64,000 nt of DNA from Dipteris shenzhenensis (Eukaryota > Polypodiophyta > Polypodiopsida > Gleicheniales), in the NCBI GenBank assembly GCA_047967505.1, contig CM106541.1. One strand, written 5' to 3'. Of the stretch, positions 1 through 10,955 are shown one piece after another; positions within the stretch are counted from its first letter, which is position 1, and each line of letters begins with the position of its first letter. The translations under genes and the position numbers were made by a program. Below the pieces are notes generated by a model. The model searched no databases. It was not told where the DNA came from and saw only the letters and a list, made by a program, of their open reading frames with translations.

Positions 1-540
1 CTATGGAGTCCGTGCAGCTCTCCTCTGACCCTCGAACAGTTTCGGATGGTCCCTATACTGCTTCTTAAAAAACTTCCAATCAGCTTTGTCTGCCCAGCTG
101 GGTTTAGCCTTCCTCTTTGCGATGGAATTACGCAAGGTTGACCTATGATGCTTCAAGAGGACTCCCATGCACTCTTGCATGTAATCCAAATTGAACTCTC
201 AATTTGGAGGGTTAGGATATTGTCTTTTCAATTCATCGATGACTGCCTGCTTCTTTCCCTCATCTTTGTACCACCAGTCAGAGCTATGCCACTCTTGAAG
301 TGGTGGCTCATCAACCGCCTCATGGTGGCCACCACTGCTGAGCCCTTTTTATTTTCTATTATCTCTCTAGCAACCGTGATTTCATAGGACATGTCCTTGA
401 CCAGATAAGGACTCATGGTAGTGGTAGAGTCAGAGCAAGTGGTGTTTGTGCGAGTGCTTACAGAGCAAGGAGTAGCAGTGGGAGTAGGAGAGGGAAAAAT
501 ACCGGACTGGTACTGGGTCTCGAGACCAATTGGAGACCTG
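1..540 (-). pseudogene. TNPA-like relic in CACTA-1, 3' part outside window
   Basis: Only the first exon is in the window. It has the same Pro/Ser/Thr-rich start, the EWHSSDWWYKDEGKK block and the basic block ending DHPKLFEGQ. It shares the TGA after NPPN and the frame change with the other copies. The remaining two exons would lie before position 1. Confidence 0.6.
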
Positions 541-635
541 TAGGGATTTACCCCTCAGTCGAAGGGGCTAGACGGGATGGCTGGATAATAGGTTCAGCCG
601 TCAGTGTAAGAGAGGGATTTGCTGAGGTCCTCTAG

Positions 636-1095
636 GATAGCAGATAAGGAAGAGGGAAAAAGAGCATAATCATAATAGAAAAAGAAAGAAAGCATATGCT
701 TATGCTTATGCATGAGCATATAAGCGTAAGAGAAAAATAGAGAAAGCATAAGCTTGTGCTTATGCATGAGCATATGAGCATATGCTCATGCTTAAGCATA
801 AGCATAGGCAAATATATATGCTTATGAAAAGAGGAGAAAAAGAGAGGAAAAAAGAGAGTGGAAAATAAGTAAATGAAGAGGGGAAAAGAGATTGAAAGAA
901 GGGAAAAAGAAGAGGGGAAAAGAGCATAAGCATAAGATAAGGAAAAACATATGCATAAGAGAAAAAGAGAGAAAGATTATGCTTATGATTATGCATGAGC
1001 ATATGAGGGAAAGAGGGGGGGAAAGAGGGAGGGAAAGAGAAAAAGAGAGAAAGAAGAGGGAATAACAGAAGAGAGAAAAAGAGAGGGTTCCTACA
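636..1095. repeat. Purine-rich tract with GCATATGC palindromes, CACTA-1
   Basis: A plus-strand run dominated by GAAAAAGAGAGAAAG, interrupted by clusters of palindromic GCATATGCTTATGC units, including the perfect 16-base palindrome ATGAGCATATGCTCAT at 774-789. It lies in the gap between the divergent genes. Open frames through it are low-complexity and not genes. Confidence 0.85.
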
Positions 1096-2140
1096 CCCAT
1101 CACTGTAGCTAGCGCTTAAGGCATTAGCTGTAGGCCAATGCAAATAACGGAAATAACAAAAGGGAAAAAGAGGAAGCACTTTCTTACTTGGAAAAGTCCC
1201 GAACTGTGTTTCGTAGACTGGCCCTACAAAAAAGAGTAAACATACCATTTTTTCAAAAAACTAGTTAGAGCCTAAGGAGGAGTTTGGAGAACCAACTTTT
1301 TAAAGGGATTGGATGAGTTTGGAGAAGCCTACAAACAAGGAGAAAGCATAAGCCTACAAACAAGGAGAAAGAGGAGGAAGAGGAATACTAAAAAGAGAAG
1401 AGGTGAGTCTTCTTTCTTTCACCAAATCTTGTTTTTTGTCCTTAACCTCTGAAAATCAAGCATGAAAATTAGCACATAGCCTTAGCAATACAAGGAGATA
1501 CATGCTTCAACACTCACAAAATGAAATCTCACAAAAAATGAATCTACATTGCTTAAAGAGACCCACCTTCTTGAAAAACTTCCTTTCACACAAGCAGAGA
1601 GGGAGAAGGGTGGAGAGGGAGCACAAGTGTTGGGAGTGTTGAGATATCGAGCTCCACTCGTGATATGCCAGGGTGAACGTTGTGCATTTATGTCACCGAC
1701 TTGTTAGCTGCAGATGCGGTTGGTACACCGCCCATGAATAATAGCTAGATGATAGCTATCCTTATGTACTCTAGTTCATGGCTCAATTAGTATGCCACCT
1801 TAGCTAGCTGAGTTTGGTTTGAGACCCACATATAGGGTTCTTCTATTTCTTTGTACTAGAGTTCTTTTGGCTTACACAATTAAGAAGAGAAAAACTGTTT
1901 TCAGCCTCCACCTTTGTGTGTATTCCCCCATTGTGTATGTGAGAAAGCCATACGTGTGGTTCCTTCCTTCTCTGCCACTATCTTCACAGGGAGAGGGGAT
2001 AGGTAGGGGTGAGGAGTGGGGAATAGAGAGGAAGAAAGAGAGGTCATCAAATATAAGATGGGAGGAGAGATTTTTTCTTTTCTCGCAATAGAGATGTGAA
2101 AGACGGCGTCGCGCGAGGTTTCGGGTTTAAGCCCCCAGCA
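1096..2140. other. Intergenic gap of CACTA-1 between the divergent genes
   Basis: About 1 kb with no convincing coding sequence, between the purine-rich tract and the internal palindrome cluster. It holds a CCAAT-containing stretch near 1133, a short duplicated CCTACAAACAAGGAGAAAG unit near 1330-1370, and unique-looking sequence up to the palindromes. The same DNA lies at 20636-21682 and 38416-39459. CACTA-4 keeps only the part matching about 1618-2120 (56110-56616). Confidence 0.6.
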
Positions 2141-2302
2141 TTGCTATATAGCGATGCTGGTTAGTTGCTATATAGCGACACTAGTCAGTCACTATATAGC
2201 GACATTTATATCCAAAAAGAGTCGCTATATAGCGATGGAACAAGACAAAGCGTCGCTATATAGTGATGGAATAGGGCAAAGCGTCGTTATATAGCGACGG
2301 TT
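2141..2302. promoter_or_regulatory. Internal palindrome cluster between the divergent genes, CACTA-1
   Basis: Six full or near copies of CGCTATATAGCG-type palindromes lie about 110 bases upstream of the TNP2 start codon, in the gap between the two divergent genes. They are the same motif as the two subterminal clusters. The position suggests a promoter element or autoregulatory binding region for the transposase genes; this is inference. Confidence 0.65.
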
Positions 2303-2407
2303 CAAGGCACTTATTGTCAGAAGAGAGAAAAGGAGCTCATGGGTGGCTATTTTTTGGATCTTAATAGATTTCCTTGCAGCTCATGTTGTGATTTTGGAAG
2401 TGTGCAG

Positions 2408-5400
2408 ATGAAAGGGACGAGTGGAAGCTCGTCAGATGATGCGCCAACGCCCGGGAGTACAAAGTGGCTTACGGAGAGGTTGTATTGTCATTGCACTCAA
2501 TGCAAGTGAGAAGTACGACATCAACATCGTATTGTCATGCGCCACTTGCGGATGTATGGGGAGGAGCCCGAACCAGTACCCACTATTTGGTGTGGTATGT
2601 GGTGATAGATCATCGGTAAGTCAATGCTATTTGAGTTTGTGATTGATATTGGATACCATTATGACACGAAACCTTGAGACAAGATCTTATATTTACACGA
2701 AATCTTGAGACAGGATGAGGAGGGTGGCGAGGGTGCACATATACCTTCACACTTTGAGCAAGACTATAGTCTCCCGGATGTGCCAGATGATGACGAGGGT
2801 ATGGTGGACATGATGGATTCTATTTTTAGGGGCCACATGTACACGTGATGTCAGAGTCTAAGGTCAATATGCGAGAGTTGCAATCAACATAGTTGTACAA
2901 GGGTGCTAGGATGTCTAAACTACGGGCTTGTCTCTCAATCTTGAATATGCAAGCAAAGTATGGGTGGTCGGATACAAGTGTCTCGGCCTTAATGAGGTTA
3001 GCTCCTGCATTAATTTGACTCATTATTTGGATATTGTTTGTTTTGAGAATCATCATGTATGTTTGAGAATCATCATTATTCAAAGCCTATGTATGTTTGA
3101 ATTGTGACTCTCTTTTATCCTCTCTTTTCGTCTCTTTTCGGCTCTTTTCTCCTCTCTTTTTCTCTCTTATCTCCTCTCTTTTTCTCTCTTTTTTCTCCTC
3201 TCTTTTCCTCTCTTTTCTCCTTTCTTTCCTTCTCTTTGTTTCTCTCTTTTATCCCCAGTTTTTCTCTTTTCACTTTCTCTCTTTTTCTCTCTTATCTCCT
3301 CTCTTTTTCTGTCTTTTATCTCCTATCTTTTCTCCTCTCTTTTTCTCTCTTTTTGCTCCTCTCTTTTCCTCTCTTTTCTTCTCTCTTTCCTTCTCTCTTT
3401 TTCCCCATGTGAAGCTTCAATAGCCTACCATTGAGCAAATAGATACAGACTTCTGTCACTCTAATTCAAAGAATGCAGTAGTCTATAAATGCTTGCTCAA
3501 TGTCAAGCTGTAGGATTCTAAGCTTGCTCAATGTCTTACAGGTATTTTAAGCTGTAGGATTAGTGACATGACTTCTTTGTTACTTTGAAAGAGGAAAAAA
3601 GAGAAAGAAAAGGGGAAAAGAGAAAGAAAAGGGGAAACGAGAGCTGAGAATCGTCATTACTCGAAGCCTATGTATGTTTGAATTATGATAGGTTGCTCCA
3701 AAAGATGTTGCCTACACCAAATACCATGCCCGCATCAAGAGATGAAGCGAAGAAGATGCTAACAATGGTGGGTATGGATTATGATACCATCCATGCTTGA
3801 TATAATGACAGTATTCTCTTTTGTCGTGAGCATGGAGATTTGGCTAGTTGTCTGAAGTGTGGGGAACAACGATATAGAGATGACTTGCAAGGTGAGCAGA
3901 TATCGGTAAAGGTCTTGAGACACTTTCCCATCATGGCAAGAATACAGCACATGTTCCGATGCAAATCCATAGCGGAGTTGATGACTTGGAATGCATCTTA
4001 TCGGTCCACTGATGACACATTTAGGATTCCCGCAGATTGTGTAGCTTGGAAGCACATAGACAATCAGTGGCCCGACTTTGCGAGGGAGCCATGCAACTTA
4101 CATCTTGGGCTCGCCATGGATGGTGTGAATCCTTTCGGCTTATGCTCGACATCTTGGTCGACATGGCCCATAGTCTTGGTGAATTACAATATCCCACCAT
4201 GGCTAACAATAAAGAAGGGACACCTCATGCTTGCACTACTTGTGCCAGGGAAGTACAAGGCAAAAAATATGGACGTGTACATGGCACCTTTGATAGAGGA
4301 GTTACAGATCTTATGGAGAGGAGTGCAGGTCTTTGATATTTCCAGAGCTCCTAGACATACAAATCATATTTTGGTCAGGGGTATCTTGATGTGGACCATG
4401 CATGACTACCCAGGATATGGAGAGTGCGCAGGTACATGGTTGTATCTTTACATGTATAATATAGGATTATGCTTTTATGACTCTCTTTCGCATGCATGTA
4501 TTATACTAACACATTTATGCACATGTGCAGGACTTGTTACAAGTGGGTACCATGCTTGTCCTATTTGTGGACTGGGTTTGAAATCACTTGCATGATACTC
4601 CAAACATATGACGAAAAATATTTATGAAGGTCATGCTCGATACCTTTTGCTGGACCGTCTCACGCGTGGAGGTCAGCTTGATCTACCACCACCATATTTG
4701 AAGGCAAGTGACTGGATTCAGGCTTCGAGGGCGAGTGGAGAGGAACCTCCTCGTGGTATGAAGAGGCTATCAATCTTTCACGAGCTTCCTTATTGGGGTC
4801 AGTTACAAATCAATCATCTCTTGGATCCCATGTATATCTTTAAGAATGTGGGGGCTACTATTTGGGCACACTTGGTTGGTTCCAAAGACTTGAGAGGAGT
4901 GCGAGAAGACTTGCATGCTATGAATAGGATGTCTCGTTTGGGGCCCGAAGTGCATGCTTCAAGCAAAGTTGTCCTCTCGAAAGTAACATGGATCCTCTCC
5001 ATGAGAGAGGAGGTAGTGGGGTCAAGGTAGACATTGCCTCTTTTCAAACACCCACAGGGTACATGTGTTGCTTGAAAGGAGCATTTTCAAAGGATAATAA
5101 GCTTAGTGGGCTCAAGTCCCATGATTAGCACAAGGTCTTACATGTATTCTAAGCTATAGGATTAGTGTAGCGATAATCGTGATGCGTTAGTGTAATTATG
5201 ATTATGTTATATCATTGACATGACTTCTTTGTTGCTTTGATAGTTCATCCTCCCAATTACAAGGGTGCTTACAAGAAGATGTTAGAAATGCTATATTCAA
5301 GATCAGTGGTATTGTGAGGTATGCTTACTATCAAATCGCATTGATTCAATTTAAGCTGAATAATCTGTAGACTGATTATGAATATATCTTACATGGGCAT

Positions 5401-6911
5401 GTGAAATAGGTGGATATCTCAAAAAGAGATCTCCATATCGAGCATTGAGAAGGCTAGGGTGGAATCCATCGAAGCCGTATACTTGCATGAGAAGCACTTT
5501 CCCTCGAGCATTATGACAACTCAAGTGCACTTACTTGTGCACATAGTTGATGAGATGGCCATTGCAGGTACCGTTCATAGTCGGTGGATGTTTTTTCTTG
5601 AGCGGTTTATGAAAACTTTGAAGGGATTTCTAAGACAAAGAGCAAGACCAGAAGAAAGCATGGCAGGGGGATGGCTTGTGCAAGAGTCATTAGTATACGT
5701 CACGGAGTTTCTTGCATCCACGGATCCTGATATGCCGCAAGCTTGGCATAACAAGGATGATGATTGCATTGTTGGTGAGGTTCCCTAAGGAAAAGGGATT
5801 GAAAGAAAGATGAGCGAAGAGAAAATGGAGAAATTCAATAAGTTTTGTATCCTCAATAGCAAGGAGACGCAGAAGTGGATTGAGAGATATGAAGCAGCCA
5901 AAGCAAAAAGAATAAATGCAAGGATGAGTTTCAGGGTAATGTACAGGCGATCGCAACCATATCCACAGGATCTCACCCTTCTCCCCACTCACATGTCACT
6001 TGATTGGCTACAACTGGCTCTACGTAAAGCTGAACACGATGGAGAGACAATAAACGAGTGCGAGCGAGAGTTATCATCTAGATGTATGATGCATGTAAGT
6101 TTCTTACCTCTTGATGTAATTAAGTAATTATTTGTGCAATATACGGTATAAAATAGATGCATCTTCATTGTTTGAATGATGCTCTTTTGCGGTACAAAAA
6201 GTACAGTGCATTATGGTCATATGCACGACATTTTCACGTGGAACGCATCGATTCAAAGAGAGTCACCTATGATTATGGAGTCATGGCTAACTTCACAAAA
6301 GATAGCTGAGCAAGGGCTTCGGATACCAATCTTCTCTCCTCACAGTTGGATTATTGTGGAACCATACGCGAAATCTATGAAATTGATTTCAGACGATTTA
6401 GTTTTTTCATTCTTGATGTAAAATGGTTTAGAACTATTTACAACGGTCCCCATGCGATAGTGAGAAAAGATAGTATCAGACTCCAAACTTTGGACCGATA
6501 AAAGTGATACTTTTGTTCTTCTCGAGCATTGTGAGCAGGTGCATACTAATGATTTAATTAATCGAAGCTTTCGTTTTTAAAGATCCATTGATACATGTAC
6601 TTAAGCATAATTTCATATATATAATTGATGGCATTTGGAACCTATCTTCAATATAGGTGCTTTTTCATCTGGATCATTTTGATCCAAGATGGTGGTACGT
6701 GATCCAAGTTGCACCACGAAGTAAGCAAATTTTTGAAGATAAAGATGTGGATATGGAGATGCTACTACCAATGTCGGATCCAACTGATCTGGATGGATCT
6801 AGCGAAGAAGATGAAGACCACAATATGAGCGAAGAGGAAGATGCGCATAATGACATCCTAGGGGAGGAAGATGGAGATCATGATATTGAGGAAGAAGATG
6901 ACGATCATTAA
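2408..6911 (+). pseudogene. TNP2-type CACTA transposase relic in CACTA-1
   Basis: Same exon order and domains as the CACTA-2 copy: zinc-finger-like start, Transposase_21 core (about 3692-4600), DUF4218 (about 5000-5790), DUF4216 (about 6193-6540) and acidic tail (6657-6911). It shares the stops of CACTA-2 and adds a TGA at 3797-3799, where CACTA-2 reads Cys (IHACYND), and one extra base near the end of exon 1. The acceptor at 6191-6192 is GG, so the last 98-base intron could not be spliced normally. Confidence 0.88.
3107..3413 (+). repeat. Pyrimidine-rich tract inside TNP2 intron 2, CACTA-1
   Basis: About 300 bases almost entirely of CTCTTTT, CTCCTCTC and similar units on the plus strand, inside the 695-base intron 2997-3691. 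It is bounded by 44-base direct repeats (3063-3106 and 3645-3688). The Phe/Leu/Ser-rich open frames in it are artefacts of base composition. Confidence 0.88.
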
Positions 6912-7161
6912 GAATCACCACACTTTATTGAAGAAGATGTTCAATGTACAATGCTAGAGTACGATGATGATACATGAGATCAACTTGGTATAGAGTTAGA
7001 GATAGACTTGTTTGGCGCGTTAGACTTGGCTCAAGATGATAAGCCATTGATGTAAATGCTCTTCATTGATTTTTTTCATCTTAAACTTGGACATGAATAT
7101 ATGAGCTTCAAAGGGTTGATGTACATGCTCTTGTACTTTTATCCATAGGAAACTATCTCAG

Positions 7162-7303
7162 TATCGCTATATAGCGACCATTCACAAGTCTAATAAGTGT
7201 CGCTATTTAGCGACCATTTACAAGTCTAATAAGTATTGCTATATAGCGACGCTCTTTAAACGTCGCTATATAGTGACACTTGCCTAAAGTTGCTATATAA
7301 TGA
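7162..7303. repeat. Right subterminal palindrome cluster of CACTA-1
   Basis: Five copies of the TCGCTATATAGCGAC motif, some with one or two changes (TCGCTATTTAGCGAC, TTGCTATATAGCGAC), spaced about 35 bases apart with a common spacer (CATTCACAAGTCTAATAAGT). They lie about 100-240 bases inside the right terminus. Confidence 0.8.
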
Positions 7304-7383
7304 CACTTAACGAATCCCGCTTTGGTTACCAATGATGATTAGTGCCCCACGCATGGTAAATGTCAGTGCTTAAGCATCAGAAT

Positions 7384-7406
7384 AGGACCCGTGTGTAGTA
7401 GTGAGG
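7384..7406 (-). repeat. CACTA-1 right terminal inverted repeat
   Basis: Same terminus as CACTA-2 (...GTAGTAGTG ending at 7403) followed by AGG. It fixes the border between CACTA-1 and flank-1. Confidence 0.88.
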
Positions 7407-7562
7407 GTTTTGTGAATATCTATTGTAAGGACAATAATCTCCATTTCATCTAAAGAAAGTAGTCAGTTCTGATGGTAGGATTGTGAGATAGAACTAGGGT
7501 AGGTCTATGGAACCTCCTATAATCAAGGGGCTAGCTCTCAGAAACGGGAAAGTTTGGACTAT

Positions 7563-7694
7563 CAAGTTGCAGACCAAGATGGTGCTACCATGATCTTTTG
7601 TGATAACCAGAGTGCCATTGCATTGACAAAGGATCTAAAAGATCACATGTGGTCAAACAACATTGATATCCACTACCATTTCTTACAGCATTAG
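7563..7694 (+). pseudogene. Ty1/copia RNase H fragment, flank-1
   Basis: Translates to ...MIFCDNQSAIALTKD... followed by NIDIHYHFLQH and a TAG. CDNQSAI and the HIDIHYHF-type motif mark the RNase H end of copia polyproteins. Only about 45 codons remain; no integrase, reverse transcriptase or LTR was recognised beside it. It sits 160 bases right of the CACTA end, so the CACTA probably inserted into or beside an old copia remnant. Confidence 0.75.
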
Positions 7695-8796
7695 GTGATC
7701 CAGGATACTACTTCAGCAATTCATGGAGTATCTACCATAATGTTGGTGTGACTTGAATCCCCCTTGAATCACATTATGGCCACCTAACAAAGCCTCCATT
7801 ACAATGGGGTCCATTGAAGAATCTTCAACTAGGTGACCAAGCCTTTAACTTGGATTAGTTTATCATTGCTGGCCCAATGACCCAGCTGATGACTTAGTAT
7901 GACATTAGACCTTACAAAATATCCACCTTGGCTGCACAATCTTGATTCCAAGTCATAGCAACATAAGGGATTAAATTTGCTAAAACGATGGAGCCCACAA
8001 ACTACTTCGCACCTTTATGTCTTGCTTCTTCCATCGTCATGTTACTTTTTACCATGGCATGAGTTTTTGTGGAGGTTCCCTTAGCTTTTTCTGACTGCTA
8101 CCTGGCTATGGCCATTCTCATTAAACAACTAGTTGTCTTCAACTTTGGCGACGTGCGAAGTATTGTGTGCCTTCTCTTCAACTTGCACTTATACATATAT
8201 TTATATATATATCTACATTTTTCTTCATGAATTGATTGTTTATATATATTAGGTTATACTATTATACATTTATGTATCTTTATTTATGTTATGAGTTTAC
8301 TTTCAATTTCATGTGTTTATATATAGACTCACCTAGGATACATTTATTTTTATTTTTATGCAATTAAATATATGTATAAATATATACATAGATATCTTTT
8401 TGTATCTATATTGTTAATATAGACTTCTTTAAACTTTTTCAATTATATGTATGTTTATTGTCTTGCTTGCTTGCTTTTCTACCCAGGGTGCCACTATGTA
8501 AAAAGTCCATATAGCATGTGCAATCAAGGGGTATTAAAAAAAAACCCTACCTAGGACTTTTATAACCTATATACACCCCTTCTGTAAATTTTGAGATGAT
8601 AAAAGTATCCCTTATGTATGAAATTTTCACTGTTTGAATGAAGAAACCCCTTATGTATGTATATTTCCTGTAACTTCATAAAAATTCAAAACTCCTTCCG
8701 TTGATCGCACACGCTATCTTGCATATTTCTTAGTTCCCCCTGTGCTTTGCCTATCCTTTTTCTTTTTTACTGTTTCAAGCCTCTCTCCTATCCCAT
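7695..8796. other. Non-coding stretch of flank-1, AT-rich in the middle
   Basis: No gene seen. The left part continues from the copia scrap without recognisable domains. A 40-base segment at 8001-8040 recurs at 11251-11290. From 8185 to 8460 the sequence is TATA-rich low complexity. From 8500 there is unique-looking sequence before the microsatellite. The equivalents are 27248-28348, 44317-45407 and 61564-62658; flank-3 is about 20 bases shorter in the TATATA run. Confidence 0.6.
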
Positions 8797-8944
8797 TCTC
8801 TCTCTCTCTCTCTCTCTCTATGTGTGTGTGTGTGTGTGCATGTAAACTTGTACATATAGATATACACATACACATATGTACATATGTACACATACACATA
8901 TAGATACGTATGTACGTACACGCACACACACACACACAGACACA
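8797..8944. repeat. Compound CT/TG/CATA/CA microsatellite, flank-1
   Basis: (TC)n then (TG)n, then alternating TACATA/CACATA and TACGTA units, then (CA)n. The open frames through it are repeats of two or three amino acids and not genes. Confidence 0.92.
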
Positions 8945-9594
8945 TTGTCATATTCAGATTTTGAATTGGCATTCATGACATTTTTCTTTTTCTTTTTTTA
9001 AAAGAAACTGCTCTGGTATCATTTTTTATTTTTATGTATCCTAATATATTGAATTAGTTACACTCCTTTCTACCCATTTAATTATTTAATTCCTTTTTTC
9101 ATTCTTTCTAGTTTTTTCAAACGATTTATGCTAAGTTATCTATCTCCTACCCTTTTCACCCTCCCTCTTTGGCCACCAAGACCTTTTTTCTTGCTACTAC
9201 TTAATGCTTCTTAGGAGTTCATTCATTTTGTATGATATGATGACATTTTTGTTCATTTAAGTTTTTATCTTATTTTCTTTTCAATATATGGAAATCTTAT
9301 TGTCTAAGGATGCGAAACCCCCGTTACCTAATCATCTTTTAAATTCTTAAATAAATTGTCTTCGTTAAGGGTGTGGACTACCCCCTTAGAACATCTTTTT
9401 CTCTAGTTTAGATTTTCCCATGAAAGCAATTTATATACAATTTATTTAATAACTCTAACTTCTTCCTACCCCATTCCTCCTTTCTCTATGAACAAAAAAT
9501 CCATTTTTATCATTCTTAACTCCTTTTAAAATTTCTAGGTGTTTTAGGAGTTCATTCATTTTTCTTCTAGAATTTGAAAGGTTTGTTCAAGTTC
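8945..9594. other. AT-rich unique sequence, flank-1
   Basis: No gene, repeat or RNA recognised; T-rich plus strand. The equivalents are 28500-29147, 45562-46207 and 62827-63475. Confidence 0.5.
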
Positions 9595-9945
9595 TTAGGT
9601 AAAGCGATAACAAGCCAAGGAATACATGCGTTACTTGTCTACCTGAACTCAGCTTTATTGTTCTAATACATGGTTGGTTTGGATGGTAGCAGATAAGTGG
9701 ATCTTGACCTTGGGACCTAGACTAGCTGATGGATTCAACACCTCCGACCATGTACATGTGTTCCTTTTTTCAAACTCAATATTATTGTAAATTCTTAACT
9801 TTGTTGGAATTTTTGCAAAACTCTCAATTCCTTGCAATTCTAACTTAGATGTCTGATATATTTTTGTCCTTGTCTCATGTACAACGTTTTATCAAGATGA
9901 TGGAATTAATTGTATGGCTCATTTATTGATAGGACTATCAAATCA
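9595..9945 (+). repeat. Diverged direct repeat, first copy, flank-1
   Basis: Begins TTCTTAGGTAAAGCGATAACA, includes TTGTTTGGATGGT-like and GACCTTGGGACCTAGACT segments, and ends GATGGAATTAATTGTATGGCTCA. The same blocks in the same order recur 1 kb downstream at 10610-10955 with clear divergence. Equivalents: 29148-29498, 46207-46560 and 63476-63830. Confidence 0.75.
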
Positions 9946-10356
9946 AAACTCACAATGATTTCCCAACTAGCCTTTGGTATGACCAGTACCATACATTTAA
10001 CTCACATTCATTGGATAATTCATTATTAGTATGGATAATTCCTAGCCATTTTGTGATTCTCCTTACTAACTATTCAATTTGTTTATAAGAACAATGACAT
10101 TTTATGTGAAGACACATTGGTTCCACCCTATTGTAGAATTGGGTTATGCATCTACAATTGGCTTCAATTTAAAATCACTTTTGACACTTATCATATGAAT
10201 CCATTTGTCGACACATACTTTAAGGTGAGTAAGTGCCACATGGTGAGCTTACTCCCCACCATGTGGTCTTACTCTTTGGGTTGGGGGTGGGCTACACACA
10301 CACACAATAAATTTGATTAGTAAATGTATCTCACACGCACAGACACTTATTCCTTT

Positions 10357-10382
10357 ACACACACACACACACACACACACAC
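10357..10382. repeat. (CA)13 microsatellite, flank-1
   Basis: A perfect AC run between the two diverged direct repeats. It is 26 bases here, 46 in flank-2 and 22 in flank-3. Confidence 0.95.
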
Positions 10383-10609
10383 GAATACTTCCCTAACTAT
10401 TTATTATTCTTATATGTACCCCCGTGAAATCTTCCCTTTACACTTTCTTTAACCACCCCACATACCAAGCCCACGAATCATCCCATACCTCCTCTAATCC
10501 CTTCTTAACCCATGCACTCATTCGCTCCTTAGTCCACTTGTGACTTAAACTTCACTTGTGGCTAAATTATTTTTTAAAATTATCTAAGAATCCTTATTGT
10601 TGTCTATAT

Positions 10610-10955
10610 TCTTAGGTAAAGTGATAACAACAAGCCAAGAAAAACAAGCATTACCTGTCTACCCAAATGTAGCTATGATGTTCTAACACCTAGTTTGTTT
10701 GGATGGTGGCAAGAAAGTGGACCCTGACCTCGGAACCTGGACTGCCTGAGGATTCGACATCTTTTTTTCAATATTATGTTTGTCAAACAAAATATTATTA
10801 AAAATTATTAATTTTGATCAAAATTTTTGCAAACTCTAGTTGAATTTTTCAACTTAGATTTCTCAAGCATGTTTCCCTTTTTTAACTTTTTATCCAATTG
10901 ATGGAATTAATTGTATGGCTCAATTATTGATGGGACTTTTTAACACACACACACA
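10610..10955 (+). repeat. Diverged direct repeat, second copy, flank-1
   Basis: Second copy of the unit at 9595-9945 (TTCTTAGGTAAAGTGATAACA ... GATGGAATTAATTGTATGGCTCA). Equivalents are 30187-30525 and 47223-47560. The pair could be remnants of two LTRs about 1 kb apart or an old segmental duplication; I cannot tell which. Confidence 0.75.

Larger units (their letters stand above)
1..7403 (+). mobile_element. CACTA-1: defective CACTA (En/Spm) transposon, left part outside window
   Basis: First of four copies of the same CACTA element. The window opens inside its minus-strand TNPA-like gene. The right end reads GGACCCGTGTGTAGTAGTG, the inverse of a CACTAC... terminus, and is followed by AGG, the target duplication seen on both sides of CACTA-2. 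Inside are the divergent gene pair, the purine-rich tract, the internal palindrome cluster, the TNP2 relic and the right subterminal palindromes. It shares all major stops with the other copies. It also has private damage: a TGA at 3797-3799 where CACTA-2 has TGC, and an extra base near the end of exon 1. Confidence 0.9.

Noticed and set aside
760-1248. 162-codon minus-strand open frame, repeated at 20303-20791 and 38086-38574
   Set aside because: Most of it is the complement of the purine-rich tract. Its conservation reflects the young duplication, and two frames are open in parallel.
3097-3423. Phe/Leu/Ser-rich open frames of 100 codons or more at 3097-3423, 22638-22973, 40416-40748 and 56866-57209
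   Set aside because: They are translations of the pyrimidine-rich tract in TNP2 intron 2; overlapping frames are equally open, as expected from composition alone.
7162-7303. Regularly spaced 15-base repeats with 20-base spacers resembling a small CRISPR array
   Set aside because: The repeats are palindromic and degenerate, the spacers are nearly identical to each other, and they lie just inside a CACTA terminus in a plant genome.
7563-7694. A complete copia retrotransposon at the start of each flank
   Set aside because: Only the RNase H motif is visible; no reverse transcriptase, integrase, primer site or LTR pair was found around it.
8714-8972. Cys/Val/Tyr/His-repeat open frames over the microsatellites, also near 28300, 45400 and 62650
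   Set aside because: Dinucleotide repeats are open in several frames; the predicted products are two- or three-residue repeats.
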